Assembly: GCF_009760925.1 (NCBI RefSeq)
Contig: NZ_VRLV01000001.1
Coordinates: forward strand, 1,178,001-1,242,000
Length of the DNA stretch: 64,000 bases
Source: Nonomuraea typhae
Lineage (GTDB): Bacteria > Actinomycetota > Actinomycetes > Streptosporangiales > Streptosporangiaceae
Direction: 5' to 3'
The position numbers and the translations under genes were made by a program. Positions 33,470 to 42,486 of the stretch are shown here, piece by piece (position 1 is the stretch's first letter; the number at the start of each line of letters is the position of its first letter). Below the pieces are notes generated by a model. That model did no database searches. It was not told the DNA's origin and was given only the letters and a program-made list of their open reading frames with translations.

Positions 33470-34630
33470 ATGATCAGAAGACTTCTGGTGGCGGCCACCG
33501 TCCTGACGGCCACCGTGGCAGGCGTTCCCCGAACGGCCACGGCCCTGACCGGCGAGGACCCGGTGAGAGCCGCCCTGGACAAGGCGTTCGCCGCGGCGAC
33601 CGGCGGTGCGGACGGTCCCGGGGTGCAGGCCGTCGCGATGCGGAACGGCAAGGTCATCTGGTCGGCGAAGACCGGCAGGGCGATCGACGACCCGCCCGCC
33701 CCCGTCACCGGCACGACGATGTTCAGCCTGGCGAGCTTCGGCAAGTCGGTCCTGGCCACGTACGCCCTGCACCTGGTCGAGAAGGGCAAGCTGGCGCTGG
33801 ACACGCCGATCTCCGCCTACACCGGGAAGAAGGTGGCGGGCTCGGGCGTGGTCACGCTCCGGATGCTGCTCACGCACACCGCCGGCTACCCGGACGTGTA
33901 CGCCGACCCGCGCGTCGCCCCGCTCTTCCCGCCCGGCAAGCAGTACAAGCCGGACAGGCCCTACACCTTCGCCATGCTCGCCCCCGGCATCCGCAAGCCG
34001 GTCAAACCCGGCACCAGCTACGCGTACTCCAACACCGGATTCATCCTCCTGGCCCACGTGCTGACCAAGGTGTCCGGCGGGGAGAAGGCCCTGGAACGCG
34101 ACCTGGCAACCTTCTACCGCAAAACCGGCGAACGAGGCGACCACCTCACCGCCGAACGCTCCAAGAGCGCCTACCCCCGCTTCGCCCACGGCTACGCGGA
34201 AGAGAGCAACGGCGCCCTCACCGACTACTTCACCGCCTTCGGCGCCACCGGCATCCCCACCGACGTGTACGGCCTGCCGTTCGGCGACGGCCTGTTCGCC
34301 GGGACCGCCTACGGCGCCGCCCGCTACCTCGACGCCCTCTTCGTCGGCAAGCGCCTCCTGCGCCCCGCCACCCTCACCGCGATGACCACCCCGACACCCC
34401 AGGCGGTCGCGGCCGGCGAGACGTACGGCATGGCCACCTACCGCACCGAAATCGCCAAGCGCACCTGGCAGGGCCACGCGGGCGCCTACGGCGGCTTCAC
34501 CTCGATGGGCGCCACCGACCTGACCCGCGGCGTCACCCTGACGGTCGTCACCAACCGCCTGGCCACCACCGGAAACGCCCAGACCACCTGGGAAAACCTG
34601 GCCAGGGCCTACGCCACCGCCACCTCCTGA
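33470..34630 (+). CDS. Secreted serine hydrolase of the beta-lactamase class C/DD-peptidase family
   Basis: A 386-residue protein with a signal peptide (MIRRLLVAATVLTATVAGVP...TATA). The penicillin-binding-protein fold is shown by SFGK (S89, K92), YSN (Y186-N188) and GHAGAYGG near residue 340, the equivalent of KTG. Relatives include D-aminopeptidases, esterases and carboxypeptidases; the family alone does not imply antibiotic resistance. ATG 33470 is preceded by GAAAGGG. A longer in-frame reading lacks a signal peptide and is rejected. Confidence 0.87.
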   Translation: MIRRLLVAATVLTATVAGVPRTATALTGEDPVRAALDKAFAAATGGADGPGVQAVAMRNGKVIWSAKTGRAIDDPPAPVTGTTMFSLASFGKSVLATYALHLVEKGKLALDTPISAYTGKKVAGSGVVTLRMLLTHTAGYPDVYADPRVAPLFPPGKQYKPDRPYTFAMLAPGIRKPVKPGTSYAYSNTGFILLAHVLTKVSGGEKALERDLATFYRKTGERGDHLTAERSKSAYPRFAHGYAEESNGALTDYFTAFGATGIPTDVYGLPFGDGLFAGTAYGAARYLDALFVGKRLLRPATLTAMTTPTPQAVAAGETYGMATYRTEIAKRTWQGHAGAYGGFTSMGATDLTRGVTLTVVTNRLATTGNAQTTWENLARAYATATS

Positions 34631-34669
34631 GGCTCCCGCGGCCGCGCGCGGCGGCCTCCAGCAGGAGGT

Positions 34670-36106
34670 CTACGCCGGTCTCCTGGGCAGGGTGAGGGTC
34701 AGGACGGCGCCGCCGCGAGGGGCGTTGGCCGCGGTGAGGGTGCCGTCGTGCAGGCGGGCGTTCTCCGCGGCGATGGCCAGGCCGAGGCCGCTGCCCTCCG
34801 TTCTGGTGCGGGCGGTGTCGGCCTTGGTGAAGCGGTCGAAGACGTGGGGCAGCAGGCCGGCGGGGATGCCGGGGCCGTCGTCGGTGACGGTCACCGTGAT
34901 CTGGTCCGGGGTCGCCCGCAGCCGGAGGCGCGCCGCCGTACCTCCGTGCCGGAGGGCGTTGCCGACGAGGTTGGCGAGGATGACGTCGAGGCGGCGCGGA
35001 TCGACGCGGGCGCGCAGGCCGGCGGGGAGGTCGGTGCCGACCCGGTCCTGCCAGTGCCGCAGCGCGAGCGTCTTGGTGATGAGCTCGCCCAGATCGACCT
35101 CGTCGAGGTGGAGCACGGCGGCGCCGGCGTCGAAGCGGGACACCTCGATCAGGTCCTCGACCAGGCGGGTGAGCTTGCGGGTCTCGTCGGAGACCAGCTG
35201 CAGCGCCTCGGCGGTCAGCGGGGACAGGCGGCCGGAGGCGGCGTCGGCGTCGAGGACCTCGGTGACCGCGCCCATGGCGGCCAGCGGCGTGCGCAGCTCG
35301 TGGGAGACGTCGGCGGCGAACCGGCGCGCCCGCGCCTCCATGGCGCGCAGCGCCGCCGCGTCGGCCTGCAGGGTCGCCGACATGGTGTTGAACGTGCGGC
35401 CCAGGTCGGCCAGTTCGTCGTCGCCGGTGACGCGCACGCGGGTGTCGAGGCTGCCGCCCGCCATCTGCTCGGCGGCCGCCCGCAGCCGCCGCAGCGGGCG
35501 CAGCAGCCTGCGCGCGGCCAGCAGCGCGGGGATGACGGAGGCCAGCGCGACCGGTACGGCTCCCGCGCGGGCGGCGGCCGCCAGGGAGTCCACGTCCCGC
35601 TGCTGGGAGGCCAGGGAGAACGACGCGTAGACGACGACCGGCGCGGGACCCTGCGGGCGGGCGGCGGTGACGGGGGTGACGGGCAGGGCGACGGCCAGCC
35701 AGGGCGTCTGGCCGTGGTGGAAGCGCTGGGTCAGCGCGGTGCCCGCCGTGGCGGCGCGGGCACGCAGGTGCGCGGGCAGCGGCGGCGCCCGCGTCCCGGC
35801 GGTGACGAGCGGGCCGCCGCGGTAGGACACGGCCGTCAGCCACGCGCGCGCGCCCGCCGCGCGGTCGAGCTGCACCGCCAGCGCGCGCAGGTCGGTCTCG
35901 GCGGGATCGGCGGGCAGGTCGGGCGCCCGCGCGGTGACGTGCGCCCGCAGCTCCCGCAGGGCGTCGTCCTCGGCGCGCTCCACGATCGCGGTACGGCCCT
36001 GCCGGAAGGTGAGCGCGGCGGCGGTCACCCCGCCGAGCGTGGTGACCAGGAGGAAGACCAGAACCAGCTGGGCCCGCAGGCCGCGCGCCGCTCGCAGCCG
36101 GATCAC
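34670..36106 (-). CDS. Sensor histidine kinase (HAMP, HisKA, HATPase)
   Basis: A 478-residue membrane kinase with two helices flanking an extracytoplasmic region (about 35-180), then a HAMP domain (RPLRRLRAAAEQMAGG...GDDELADLGRTFNTM) and the phospho-acceptor in VSHELRTPLA (H269). NLVGNALRHGG, DDGPGIP and GSGLGLAIA form the ATP site. GTG 36106 overlaps the response-regulator stop by 4 nt. It is third in a lipoprotein-regulator-kinase operon, an order reminiscent of MtrAB-LpqB modules although the gene order differs. Confidence 0.93.
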   Translation of the reverse strand: MIRLRAARGLRAQLVLVFLLVTTLGGVTAAALTFRQGRTAIVERAEDDALRELRAHVTARAPDLPADPAETDLRALAVQLDRAAGARAWLTAVSYRGGPLVTAGTRAPPLPAHLRARAATAGTALTQRFHHGQTPWLAVALPVTPVTAARPQGPAPVVVYASFSLASQQRDVDSLAAAARAGAVPVALASVIPALLAARRLLRPLRRLRAAAEQMAGGSLDTRVRVTGDDELADLGRTFNTMSATLQADAAALRAMEARARRFAADVSHELRTPLAAMGAVTEVLDADAASGRLSPLTAEALQLVSDETRKLTRLVEDLIEVSRFDAGAAVLHLDEVDLGELITKTLALRHWQDRVGTDLPAGLRARVDPRRLDVILANLVGNALRHGGTAARLRLRATPDQITVTVTDDGPGIPAGLLPHVFDRFTKADTARTRTEGSGLGLAIAAENARLHDGTLTAANAPRGGAVLTLTLPRRPA

Positions 36107-36786
36107 AGCGGCCCGAACCGGTAGCCGAAGCCCCGCACCGTCTGGATGTAGCGGGGCGCGCGCGGGTTGTCCTCGACCTTGCCCCGCAGCCGCATCACGC
36201 AGGCGTCGACCAGCCGGTAGTCGCCGTGGAAGGAGTGCTCCCACACCTGCTCCAGGAGTTGCTGGCGGCTGAAGGTATGTTCCGGCGCGGCCGACAGGAA
36301 CAGCAGCAGCTTCAGCTCCGTCGGCGCCAGCGCGAGTTCTTCGCCTTGCTTGAGCACCCGCAGGGCGACCCGGTCGACGGCCAGGTCGCCGTGGGTGGTG
36401 CGGGCCTGGCCGGAGGCGGCGGGCTGGGTGGTACGGCGCAGCACCGCGCGCATGCGGGCCTCGATGACCTCGGCGCTGGCCGGCTTGATCACGTAGTCGT
36501 CGGCCCCGGCCTCCAGCCCGACGACGACGTCCACGTCGTCGTCGCGCGCGGACAGGATCACGATGGGCACCTGGCTGAAGGCGCGGATGCGGCGGCAGGT
36601 CTCCAGGCCGCTCATGCCGGGCAGCATCAGGTCGAGCAGCACGACGTCGGGCGCGCCGGCGACGAGCTCGGCCAGCCCGTCCTCGCCGCTGGCCACCAGG
36701 AGGGTCTCGTGGCCGCGGTGGCGCAGCCCGACGCTGAGCCCGCGGCGCACGGCCGGGTCGTCTTCGATCACCAGGACGCGGGTCAT
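36103..36786 (-). CDS. OmpR-family response regulator
   Basis: A 227-residue regulator with receiver acidic residues ED (8-9), phospho-acceptor D52 in VVLLDLMLPGMSG and the lysine in VIKPAS. The C-terminal winged helix contains LAPTELKLLLFLS and RYIQTVRGFGYRFG. ATG 36786 overlaps the lipoprotein gene and the stop overlaps the kinase gene, so the three are coupled. Confidence 0.95.
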   Translation of the reverse strand: MTRVLVIEDDPAVRRGLSVGLRHRGHETLLVASGEDGLAELVAGAPDVVLLDLMLPGMSGLETCRRIRAFSQVPIVILSARDDDVDVVVGLEAGADDYVIKPASAEVIEARMRAVLRRTTQPAASGQARTTHGDLAVDRVALRVLKQGEELALAPTELKLLLFLSAAPEHTFSRQQLLEQVWEHSFHGDYRLVDACVMRLRGKVEDNPRAPRYIQTVRGFGYRFGPL

Positions 36787-37301
36787 GAGGCTCCCTGCCG
36801 GGCCGGGACGGCCGTTCCGTTCTCGTCGCACTTCACGGGCCACGGCTCGTCCGCCGCGACGGGCTCGAACACGTCGACGATCGTGCCGTCGCCCCGGGCC
36901 GCGGCGGCCGTGCACACGAGCTGGCTCACCGCCTGCGGCGGAAGGGTGCTCACCAGCCAGGGCACGCGGAGTTCCACCCGGCCGCGGGCCGGCTTGGCCC
37001 GGATCGGCCCGGCCGCCGCGGGCACCTGCGTGATCAGCCCCCGGGCGCGCTCGGCCGCCGTGGGACCGGCCAGCAGCGCGTCCATGGCCGGTTGCAGCCG
37101 GTCTCCGGCCGGTGCGGGCCGGGACACGGGCCAGGTGCCCTGGGGCGTGACGAAGTACACCCGCAGCAGCCGGTCGCCGGCTTCGCTCAGTCCGCCCTGC
37201 GCCGGCGGGCCCGCGGGGCGCGCGCCGGTGTCGCTGATCCCGCACCCGGCCAGCGCCGCCGCGGCCAGGACGGCCGCCACGCGGCCGGCTAGCTGTGGCA
37301 T
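36783..37301 (-). CDS. GerMN-like lipoprotein encoded with the two-component system
   Basis: A 172-residue lipoprotein with signal peptide and lipobox LAGC (cysteine near residue 20). The mature part (LLRVYFVTPQGTWPVSRPAP, MDALLAGPTAAERARGLITQVP, LPPQAVSQLVCTAAA) resembles the GerMN domain of sporulation and cell-wall lipoproteins such as LpqB. Its position before the regulator and kinase suggests it modulates the sensor. Confidence 0.78.
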   Translation of the reverse strand: MPQLAGRVAAVLAAAALAGCGISDTGARPAGPPAQGGLSEAGDRLLRVYFVTPQGTWPVSRPAPAGDRLQPAMDALLAGPTAAERARGLITQVPAAAGPIRAKPARGRVELRVPWLVSTLPPQAVSQLVCTAAAARGDGTIVDVFEPVAADEPWPVKCDENGTAVPARQGAS

Positions 37302-37320
37302 GTGTTCGCCTCCTGGAGGG

Positions 37321-38481
37321 TCATGGCCGGGTGAGCCTGCTCACGTCCACGGTTCCGGCACCGGGCTCGGGTCGTGGGATGGCCGCCCACAGTCCCGCGA
37401 CGAGCACTGCCGTGGCGGCCAGCGCCGCCCATCCGCGCCGGCCGCGGGTCCACCGGGCGCGCCGCCGTACCGGATCCTCGACGGCGACCTTCGAGACTAC
37501 CGCAGCCAGCAGCGACAGCCCCGCCGCGAGGACGGTCATGGACCGCGGCAGCAGGAGATAGAGGGGCCAGTGCCACAGATACAGGCTGTAGGACAGCTCT
37601 CCCAGCACCCGCGGCACGGCGCTGCCGATCACTCGGCCCACCGGGCTGCCGGGGGCGTGGGCGAGCAGCGCGATCAGGACGGCGCTGCCCAGGGAGTGGG
37701 CGAACATCCCGCCCTGGAACAGGCCGGGCGCCTTCTCCCCGCCGGTCAGCAGCCAGGCGGCGGCCAGCGCGCCCAGCAGCGGGAGGCAGATCGCGGTCAC
37801 GGCGGTGTGCGACAGCCGGGACACGGCGGCGCGGGCGGGCGCGGTGGCCGCGGCGGCGCCCAGGAGCAGGGAGAAGGCCCGGGTGTCCGTGCCCTCGTAG
37901 GCGCGGGTGGTGTCCACGGCCGCCCCGAGCCTGATCATGAGCAGGAGCGAGACGAGCGCGCCGGCCAGCGCGACGAGCGCGACCCGCCGATGCCCGGCCG
38001 GCCCCCGTCCGGCCAGGATCACCACCGGCGGCCAGACGAGATAGAACTGCCACTCGACGCCGATGCTCCACAGATGGGCGAACAGGCGGGTGCCGGAGGC
38101 GTTCCAGTACCCGATCCGCTCGCCGATGTAGTGCCAGTTCACGCTCTGGGCGGCCACCCAGGGCGCGTCCTGGAGGGCGGCGGCGAGCAGGTTCCTCTCG
38201 GCCAGCGCCCACGCCAGCACGAGGGTGCCGGCGACCATGAGTGTCAGCGCGGGCAGCAGGCGGCAGGCCCTGCGCCCCCAGAAGGCGACCAGGTCCAGGC
38301 GGCCGCTCCCGCCGAGCTCCTCCAGCAGCAGCCCGGTGATCAGGAAGCCCGACAGCACGAAGAACAGGTCGACGCCCAGGAAGCCGCCGTCCAGGATCCC
38401 GGCGTGAAAGAGCAGCACCGCGGCGACGGCCAGCCCGCGCAGCCCGTCCAGCGCCCCGACGTGCGACCGGCCGGCGGCCAT
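37321..38481 (-). CDS. OafA/YrhL-type membrane acyltransferase
   Basis: A 386-residue acyltransferase-3 protein with about ten helices. LDGLRGLAVAAVLLFHAG provides the catalytic His region; GFLGVDLFFVLSGFLIT, HLWSIGVEWQFYLVWP and LGELSYSLYLWHWPLYLLLP are diagnostic. It should O-acylate a cell-surface glycan. In many relatives an SGNH domain is fused at the C-terminus; here the SGNH protein is the upstream gene and the two overlap by one base (TGATG). Confidence 0.9.
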   Translation of the reverse strand: MAAGRSHVGALDGLRGLAVAAVLLFHAGILDGGFLGVDLFFVLSGFLITGLLLEELGGSGRLDLVAFWGRRACRLLPALTLMVAGTLVLAWALAERNLLAAALQDAPWVAAQSVNWHYIGERIGYWNASGTRLFAHLWSIGVEWQFYLVWPPVVILAGRGPAGHRRVALVALAGALVSLLLMIRLGAAVDTTRAYEGTDTRAFSLLLGAAAATAPARAAVSRLSHTAVTAICLPLLGALAAAWLLTGGEKAPGLFQGGMFAHSLGSAVLIALLAHAPGSPVGRVIGSAVPRVLGELSYSLYLWHWPLYLLLPRSMTVLAAGLSLLAAVVSKVAVEDPVRRRARWTRGRRGWAALAATAVLVAGLWAAIPRPEPGAGTVDVSRLTRP

Positions 38482-39233
38482 CAGCCGCAGCCGAGCTTGG
38501 CGAACCGTTCGTCGCCGGTCCACGCCCCGGTGGCCCACGCGCCGGGCTCGGCCGGGGTGTAGGCGACCAGCGTGCCGAGCTGCTTGCCGAACCAGGCGGC
38601 GAAGGCGGCCGAGCCCTGCTGACAGGAGTGGATGCCGTCCTTGGCGCGCTGGGCCTGACCGGCGGCGTAGTCGCGGCCCCACAACTGCGCGGCGTCGAGG
38701 TAGCGGGCCTGCCCCGCCTCGGCGGCCTTGGCGGCCATCGCGGGCGCGCTCTCGATCGCGCGCTCGTGCGGCTTGTAGAACGCGTCGATCTTGTACGGCG
38801 GAGCGGACACCAGCACCAGCCGCGCTCCGGAGTCCCGGACCGTCTTGGCGAGTTTCCGGTAGGCCGACAGCTGCTGCTGCGCGGTGCCCCAGTCGTAGGT
38901 GGTGACCTGGTACGCGACCACCGTCGGGCGGAAGGAGGCCAGGTTCTCCTTCAGCGCCTTCCAGGTGTCCTTGGCCGCCATGGTGGTCACCTCGTGGCCG
39001 CCGGAGACCACGTTGCCGCCGCCGTCGGAGGTGATGTCCTTGAACGCCGCGCCGCCGGCTTTCATGGCCGCCTCCAGCGCCGGGGCCTGCGCGCCGGCGA
39101 TGGAGTCGCCCATCCACAGCAGCCTGACGCCGCTCCCGGCCGGAGCCGGTTCAGCGGTGGAGGCGCCGCCGCAGCCGGCGAGGACGGCCATCCCGGCCAC
39201 GGCCAGGACGGCGGAGAGGTTTCTCGTGTGCAT
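38481..39233 (-). CDS. SGNH-hydrolase-like lipoprotein
   Basis: A 250-residue lipoprotein with lipobox VLAGC near residue 21. The nucleophile motif is LLWMGDSIAG, and DGIHSC near residue 199 carries the Asp and His of the SGNH triad. It probably acts with the acyltransferase encoded next, as the extracytoplasmic acyl-transfer or esterase partner of a surface polymer. The start is ATG 39233. Confidence 0.82.
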   Translation of the reverse strand: MHTRNLSAVLAVAGMAVLAGCGGASTAEPAPAGSGVRLLWMGDSIAGAQAPALEAAMKAGGAAFKDITSDGGGNVVSGGHEVTTMAAKDTWKALKENLASFRPTVVAYQVTTYDWGTAQQQLSAYRKLAKTVRDSGARLVLVSAPPYKIDAFYKPHERAIESAPAMAAKAAEAGQARYLDAAQLWGRDYAAGQAQRAKDGIHSCQQGSAAFAAWFGKQLGTLVAYTPAEPGAWATGAWTGDERFAKLGCG

Positions 39234-39318
39234 GACCAGCAGGCAACCAGGCGCATCGGCGGACCGGCCGCGTTGTCATCGTTTCATCACATGATGGGGG
39301 AACGGCCGTCACAGCCGG

Positions 39319-40317
39319 TCAGGCCGACGCCCGCCGTACCAGATGGGTGTCGAGGATGACCACCGGCTGGCGGAGCTCTTCGCCGTTGATGCGGGCCACG
39401 AGCAGCCGGGCCATCTGGCGGCCCATCAGCTCGGTCGGCTGGTGCACGGTGGTCAGCGGCGGGTCGGTGTGCAGGGCGGCCTTGGAGTCCTCGAAGCCGA
39501 CCACCGCCACCTCGCCGGGCACCGCCCGCCCGGCCGCCTTGAGCTCGCGCAGCGCGCCCACGGCCATGAGGTCGGAGGCGGCGAAGACCGCGTCGAGCCC
39601 CGGGTGCTCGGCCAGCAGCCCGCGCATCGCCGCCGCGCCGCTGTCCTCGGAGAAGTCGCCGTAGGCCACCAGGCCGGGGGCGCCGGAGGCGAGCAGCGCG
39701 TCGTGGTAGCCGGCCAGCCGGTCCACGCCCACGCCCATGTCCTGGGGGCCGGCGATGGTGGCGATCCGGCGGCGGCCGGCGCTCAGCAGGTGCCGGACCG
39801 CCTGGCGGGCGCCGCCGCGGTTGTCCATGTCCACGTAGCTGTAGGGGTCGAGGCCGACCGGACGGCCGCCGAGCACGGTGGGCACGCCCATCGCCTCGAG
39901 GCGGCCGGGCAGCGGGTCGGCGCCGTGCAGCGACAGCAGCAGCACGCCGTCGACGTGCTGGCCGGTGAGGTAGTGCTCGAGCCGGTCGTGCTCCTCCTGA
40001 GACTGCGCCATGGCCAGGATGAGCTGCAGGCCCGTCTCGGCCAGCGCCGAGCCGATGCCGCGGATGGTGCCGGCGAAGTACGGCTCGTCGAAGACCCGCA
40101 GCTCCGACTCCGACACCACCAGCGCGACCGTGTCGGTGCGCCGGGTGACGAGCGTGCGGGCGGCCCGGTTGGGAACGTAGCCGAGCTCCTCGATGGCCTG
40201 GCGCACGGCGGCGCGGGCCTTGGCGCTGACGTTGGGCGAGCCGTTGATGACCCTCGACACCGTGCCACGGCCCACCCCGGCGCGGACGGCGACGGCTTCA
40301 AGAGTCGGTCGGTTCAT
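39319..40317 (-). CDS. cebR: LacI-family repressor, CebR-like
   Basis: A 332-residue LacI regulator: TLEAVAVRAGVGRGTVSRVINGSPNVS is the DNA-binding helix-turn-helix, NRAARTLVTRRTDTVALVV the hinge, and the rest a periplasmic-binding-protein-like sugar domain. It lies at the 3' end of the sugar operon, overlapping bglC by 20 bp. Two TGGGAGCGCTCCC-type palindromes, the published CebR operator of Streptomyces, lie before cebE. CebR is released from DNA by cellobiose in known systems. In Streptomyces cebR is usually upstream of cebE, so this position is different. Confidence 0.85.
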   Translation of the reverse strand: MNRPTLEAVAVRAGVGRGTVSRVINGSPNVSAKARAAVRQAIEELGYVPNRAARTLVTRRTDTVALVVSESELRVFDEPYFAGTIRGIGSALAETGLQLILAMAQSQEEHDRLEHYLTGQHVDGVLLLSLHGADPLPGRLEAMGVPTVLGGRPVGLDPYSYVDMDNRGGARQAVRHLLSAGRRRIATIAGPQDMGVGVDRLAGYHDALLASGAPGLVAYGDFSEDSGAAAMRGLLAEHPGLDAVFAASDLMAVGALRELKAAGRAVPGEVAVVGFEDSKAALHTDPPLTTVHQPTELMGRQMARLLVARINGEELRQPVVILDTHLVRRASA

Positions 40318-41665
40318 GGCGTTTATTCTGCCGGATGATCTCGGCGTACCAGAGTGCGCTGTCCTTGGGCAGCCGCCGCTGGGTGGCGAAGTCGACGTGG
40401 ACGAGCCCGAACCGCTTGCCGTACCCCCACGCCCATTCGAAGTTGTCCAGAAGCGACCAGGCGAAGTACCCCTGCAGGGGGATGCCGAGCCGGATCGCGG
40501 ACAGGCACGCGGCCAGGTGGTCGCGCAGGTAGGCCACGCGGCCGGGGTCGTGAACGCGGTCGCCGGCGACGACGTCGGGGAAGGCGGCCCCGTTCTCGGC
40601 GACCACCATCGGGATCGGCCGGTAGTCGAAGGCCACCCGGGTCAGCACCTCCACCAGGCCGGAGGCGTCGATCTCCCAGCCCATCTCGGTGACCGGGCGC
40701 CCGCCGGAGACGAACGAGACGTGCTCGCTGCCGACCCAGGGCGAGGCGGTGACGGTGGGGGCGGCGACGGCCGAGGCCGGTCCCGGGCGGGAGGAGACGG
40801 TGAAGCGGCTGTAGTAGTTGACGAGGAGGAGGTCGATGGGCTGACAGATGACCGCCAGGTCCCGGCATTTCATGAAATCCAGCTCCATGCGCAGGTCGTC
40901 CAGGACGTCCTCGGGGTAGCCGCCCTTCAGCATCGGGTCGAGGAAGAAGCGGTTCTGCAGCCCGTCGATCCGGCGGGCGGCGTCGTGGTCGTCCCCGGTG
41001 GCGGGCGTGATCGCGTAGAGGTTCACGCAGCCGCCCACCCGCGACGGCTTGATCGCCTGTACGGCCAGCCCGTGCGCCAGGTTGAGGTGGTGCGCCGCCC
41101 GCACCGCGCCGGCCGGATCCCGGCGGCCCGGCGCGTGCTCACCCGAGGCGTGGCCCAGGAAGGCGGCGCACCACGGCTCGTTGACCGTCGCCCACGTGTG
41201 CACGCGGTCCTTGAGCGCCTCGTGCACGGCCGCCGCGTAGTCGGCGAAGCGGTAGGCGGTGTCGCGCTCCGGCCAGCCGCCCTTGTCCTCCAGCGCCTGC
41301 GGCAGATCCCAGTGGTAGAGCGTCAGCCAGGGCTGGATGCCGTGGGCCAGCAGCTCGTCGGTGAGGCGGCGGTAGAAGTCCAGGCCCTTCTGGCGGATCG
41401 CGCCCGTGCCGTCCGGCTGCACGCGCGGCCAGGAGACGGAGAAGCGGTAGGCGGTCAGCCCCAGCTCGGCCATGAGCCGCACGTCGTCGCGGTAGCGGTG
41501 GTAGTGGTCGGCGCTCACGTCCGCGTGGTGGCCGCCGACCACCCGGCCGGGCGTGCGCGAGAAGGTGTCCCAGATGGAGACGCCGCGCAGGCCGGCCGCG
41601 CCCTCGACCTGGTGCGCCGAGGTCGCCGCGCCCCACACGAAGTCCGCCGGGAATCGATCCGTCAT
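40298..41665 (-). CDS. bglC: GH1 beta-glucosidase, BglC-like
   Basis: A 455-residue family 1 glycoside hydrolase acting in the cytoplasm on cellobiose and cello-oligosaccharides. The acid/base Glu is E163 in TVNEPW and the nucleophile E357 in VVAENGA. The N-terminus DFVWGAATSAHQVEG is typical. No signal peptide is present, consistent with uptake before hydrolysis. ATG 41665 overlaps the cebG stop by 4 nt. Confidence 0.93.
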   Translation of the reverse strand: MTDRFPADFVWGAATSAHQVEGAAGLRGVSIWDTFSRTPGRVVGGHHADVSADHYHRYRDDVRLMAELGLTAYRFSVSWPRVQPDGTGAIRQKGLDFYRRLTDELLAHGIQPWLTLYHWDLPQALEDKGGWPERDTAYRFADYAAAVHEALKDRVHTWATVNEPWCAAFLGHASGEHAPGRRDPAGAVRAAHHLNLAHGLAVQAIKPSRVGGCVNLYAITPATGDDHDAARRIDGLQNRFFLDPMLKGGYPEDVLDDLRMELDFMKCRDLAVICQPIDLLLVNYYSRFTVSSRPGPASAVAAPTVTASPWVGSEHVSFVSGGRPVTEMGWEIDASGLVEVLTRVAFDYRPIPMVVAENGAAFPDVVAGDRVHDPGRVAYLRDHLAACLSAIRLGIPLQGYFAWSLLDNFEWAWGYGKRFGLVHVDFATQRRLPKDSALWYAEIIRQNKRHEPTDS

Positions 41666-42486
41666 GCCTTGACCGCGCCTTCCATGAGCCCGCCCACGAT
41701 CTGGCGGCCGAACAGGACGAACACCACGAACAGCGGCAGCACTGAGGCGGCCGTGCCGGTGAACACCATCACGTAGTCGGTGCCGTGCGCCGAGTTGAGC
41801 GCCGCGATCGAGGTCTGCACGACAGGGTTGTCCGGGTCGAGCACGATCAGCGGCCACAGGAACTCGTTCCACGTCTGCATGAACACCAGCAGCGCCAGCA
41901 CCGCCATGCCCGGCCGCAGCGCGGGCAGCACGACCCGCCAGTAGATGCCGAGCGTGGCCGCGCCGTCCACGCGCGCCGCCTCCACCAGCTCGCCGGGTAC
42001 GGCCTGCGTCGCGTACTGCGTCATCATGAACACGCCGAACCCGTTGACCAGGAACGGCAGGATCACCGCCTGGAGCTGCCCGGTCCAGCCGAGCGCGACC
42101 ATCAGCTCATACAGCGGGACCACGCCCATCTGCTGCAGCGGCACCATCATCGTCACCAGAATCAGCCCGAGCAGCGCCCGCGCCCCGGGGAAGCGCAGCC
42201 GGGCGAAGGCGAACCCGGCCAGCGTCGAGATCGCCACCACCGACGCCGTCACCGTGCCCGCCACGATCGCCGAGTTGACCAGGCCGGTCAGGAAGTGCGC
42301 GTCCTCGGCGGCCAGCAGGCGGCGCACGTTCTCGCCGAGCAGGCCGCCGGGCAGCAGCGGCGGCGGGGTGTCCAGCGCGTCCTCGTTGGACCGCGTGGCC
42401 ATGACGAACATGTAGTAGATCGGGAAGGCCGACAGCACGAGCGCCACCGCCAGCCCCGCCCTCGTCAGCACGGTCGCCTTGGTCAT
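41662..42486 (-). CDS. cebG: Cello-oligosaccharide ABC transporter permease, CebG-like
   Basis: A 274-residue MalG-type permease with six helices and an EAA loop VEAARVDGAATLGIYWRVVLP. It pairs with the MalF-type permease encoded upstream (4-nt overlap). The substrate is inferred from the CebR operators and the beta-glucosidase. No ATPase is encoded here; such importers usually share MsiK. Confidence 0.88.
   Translation of the reverse strand: MTKATVLTRAGLAVALVLSAFPIYYMFVMATRSNEDALDTPPPLLPGGLLGENVRRLLAAEDAHFLTGLVNSAIVAGTVTASVVAISTLAGFAFARLRFPGARALLGLILVTMMVPLQQMGVVPLYELMVALGWTGQLQAVILPFLVNGFGVFMMTQYATQAVPGELVEAARVDGAATLGIYWRVVLPALRPGMAVLALLVFMQTWNEFLWPLIVLDPDNPVVQTSIAALNSAHGTDYVMVFTGTAASVLPLFVVFVLFGRQIVGGLMEGAVKA

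Noticed and set aside
34670..36786. MtrAB itself for the two-component system at 36 kb
   Set aside because: The module has a GerMN-like lipoprotein, but the lipoprotein comes first, is only 172 residues and lacks the beta-propeller part of LpqB. It is therefore a related but different system.
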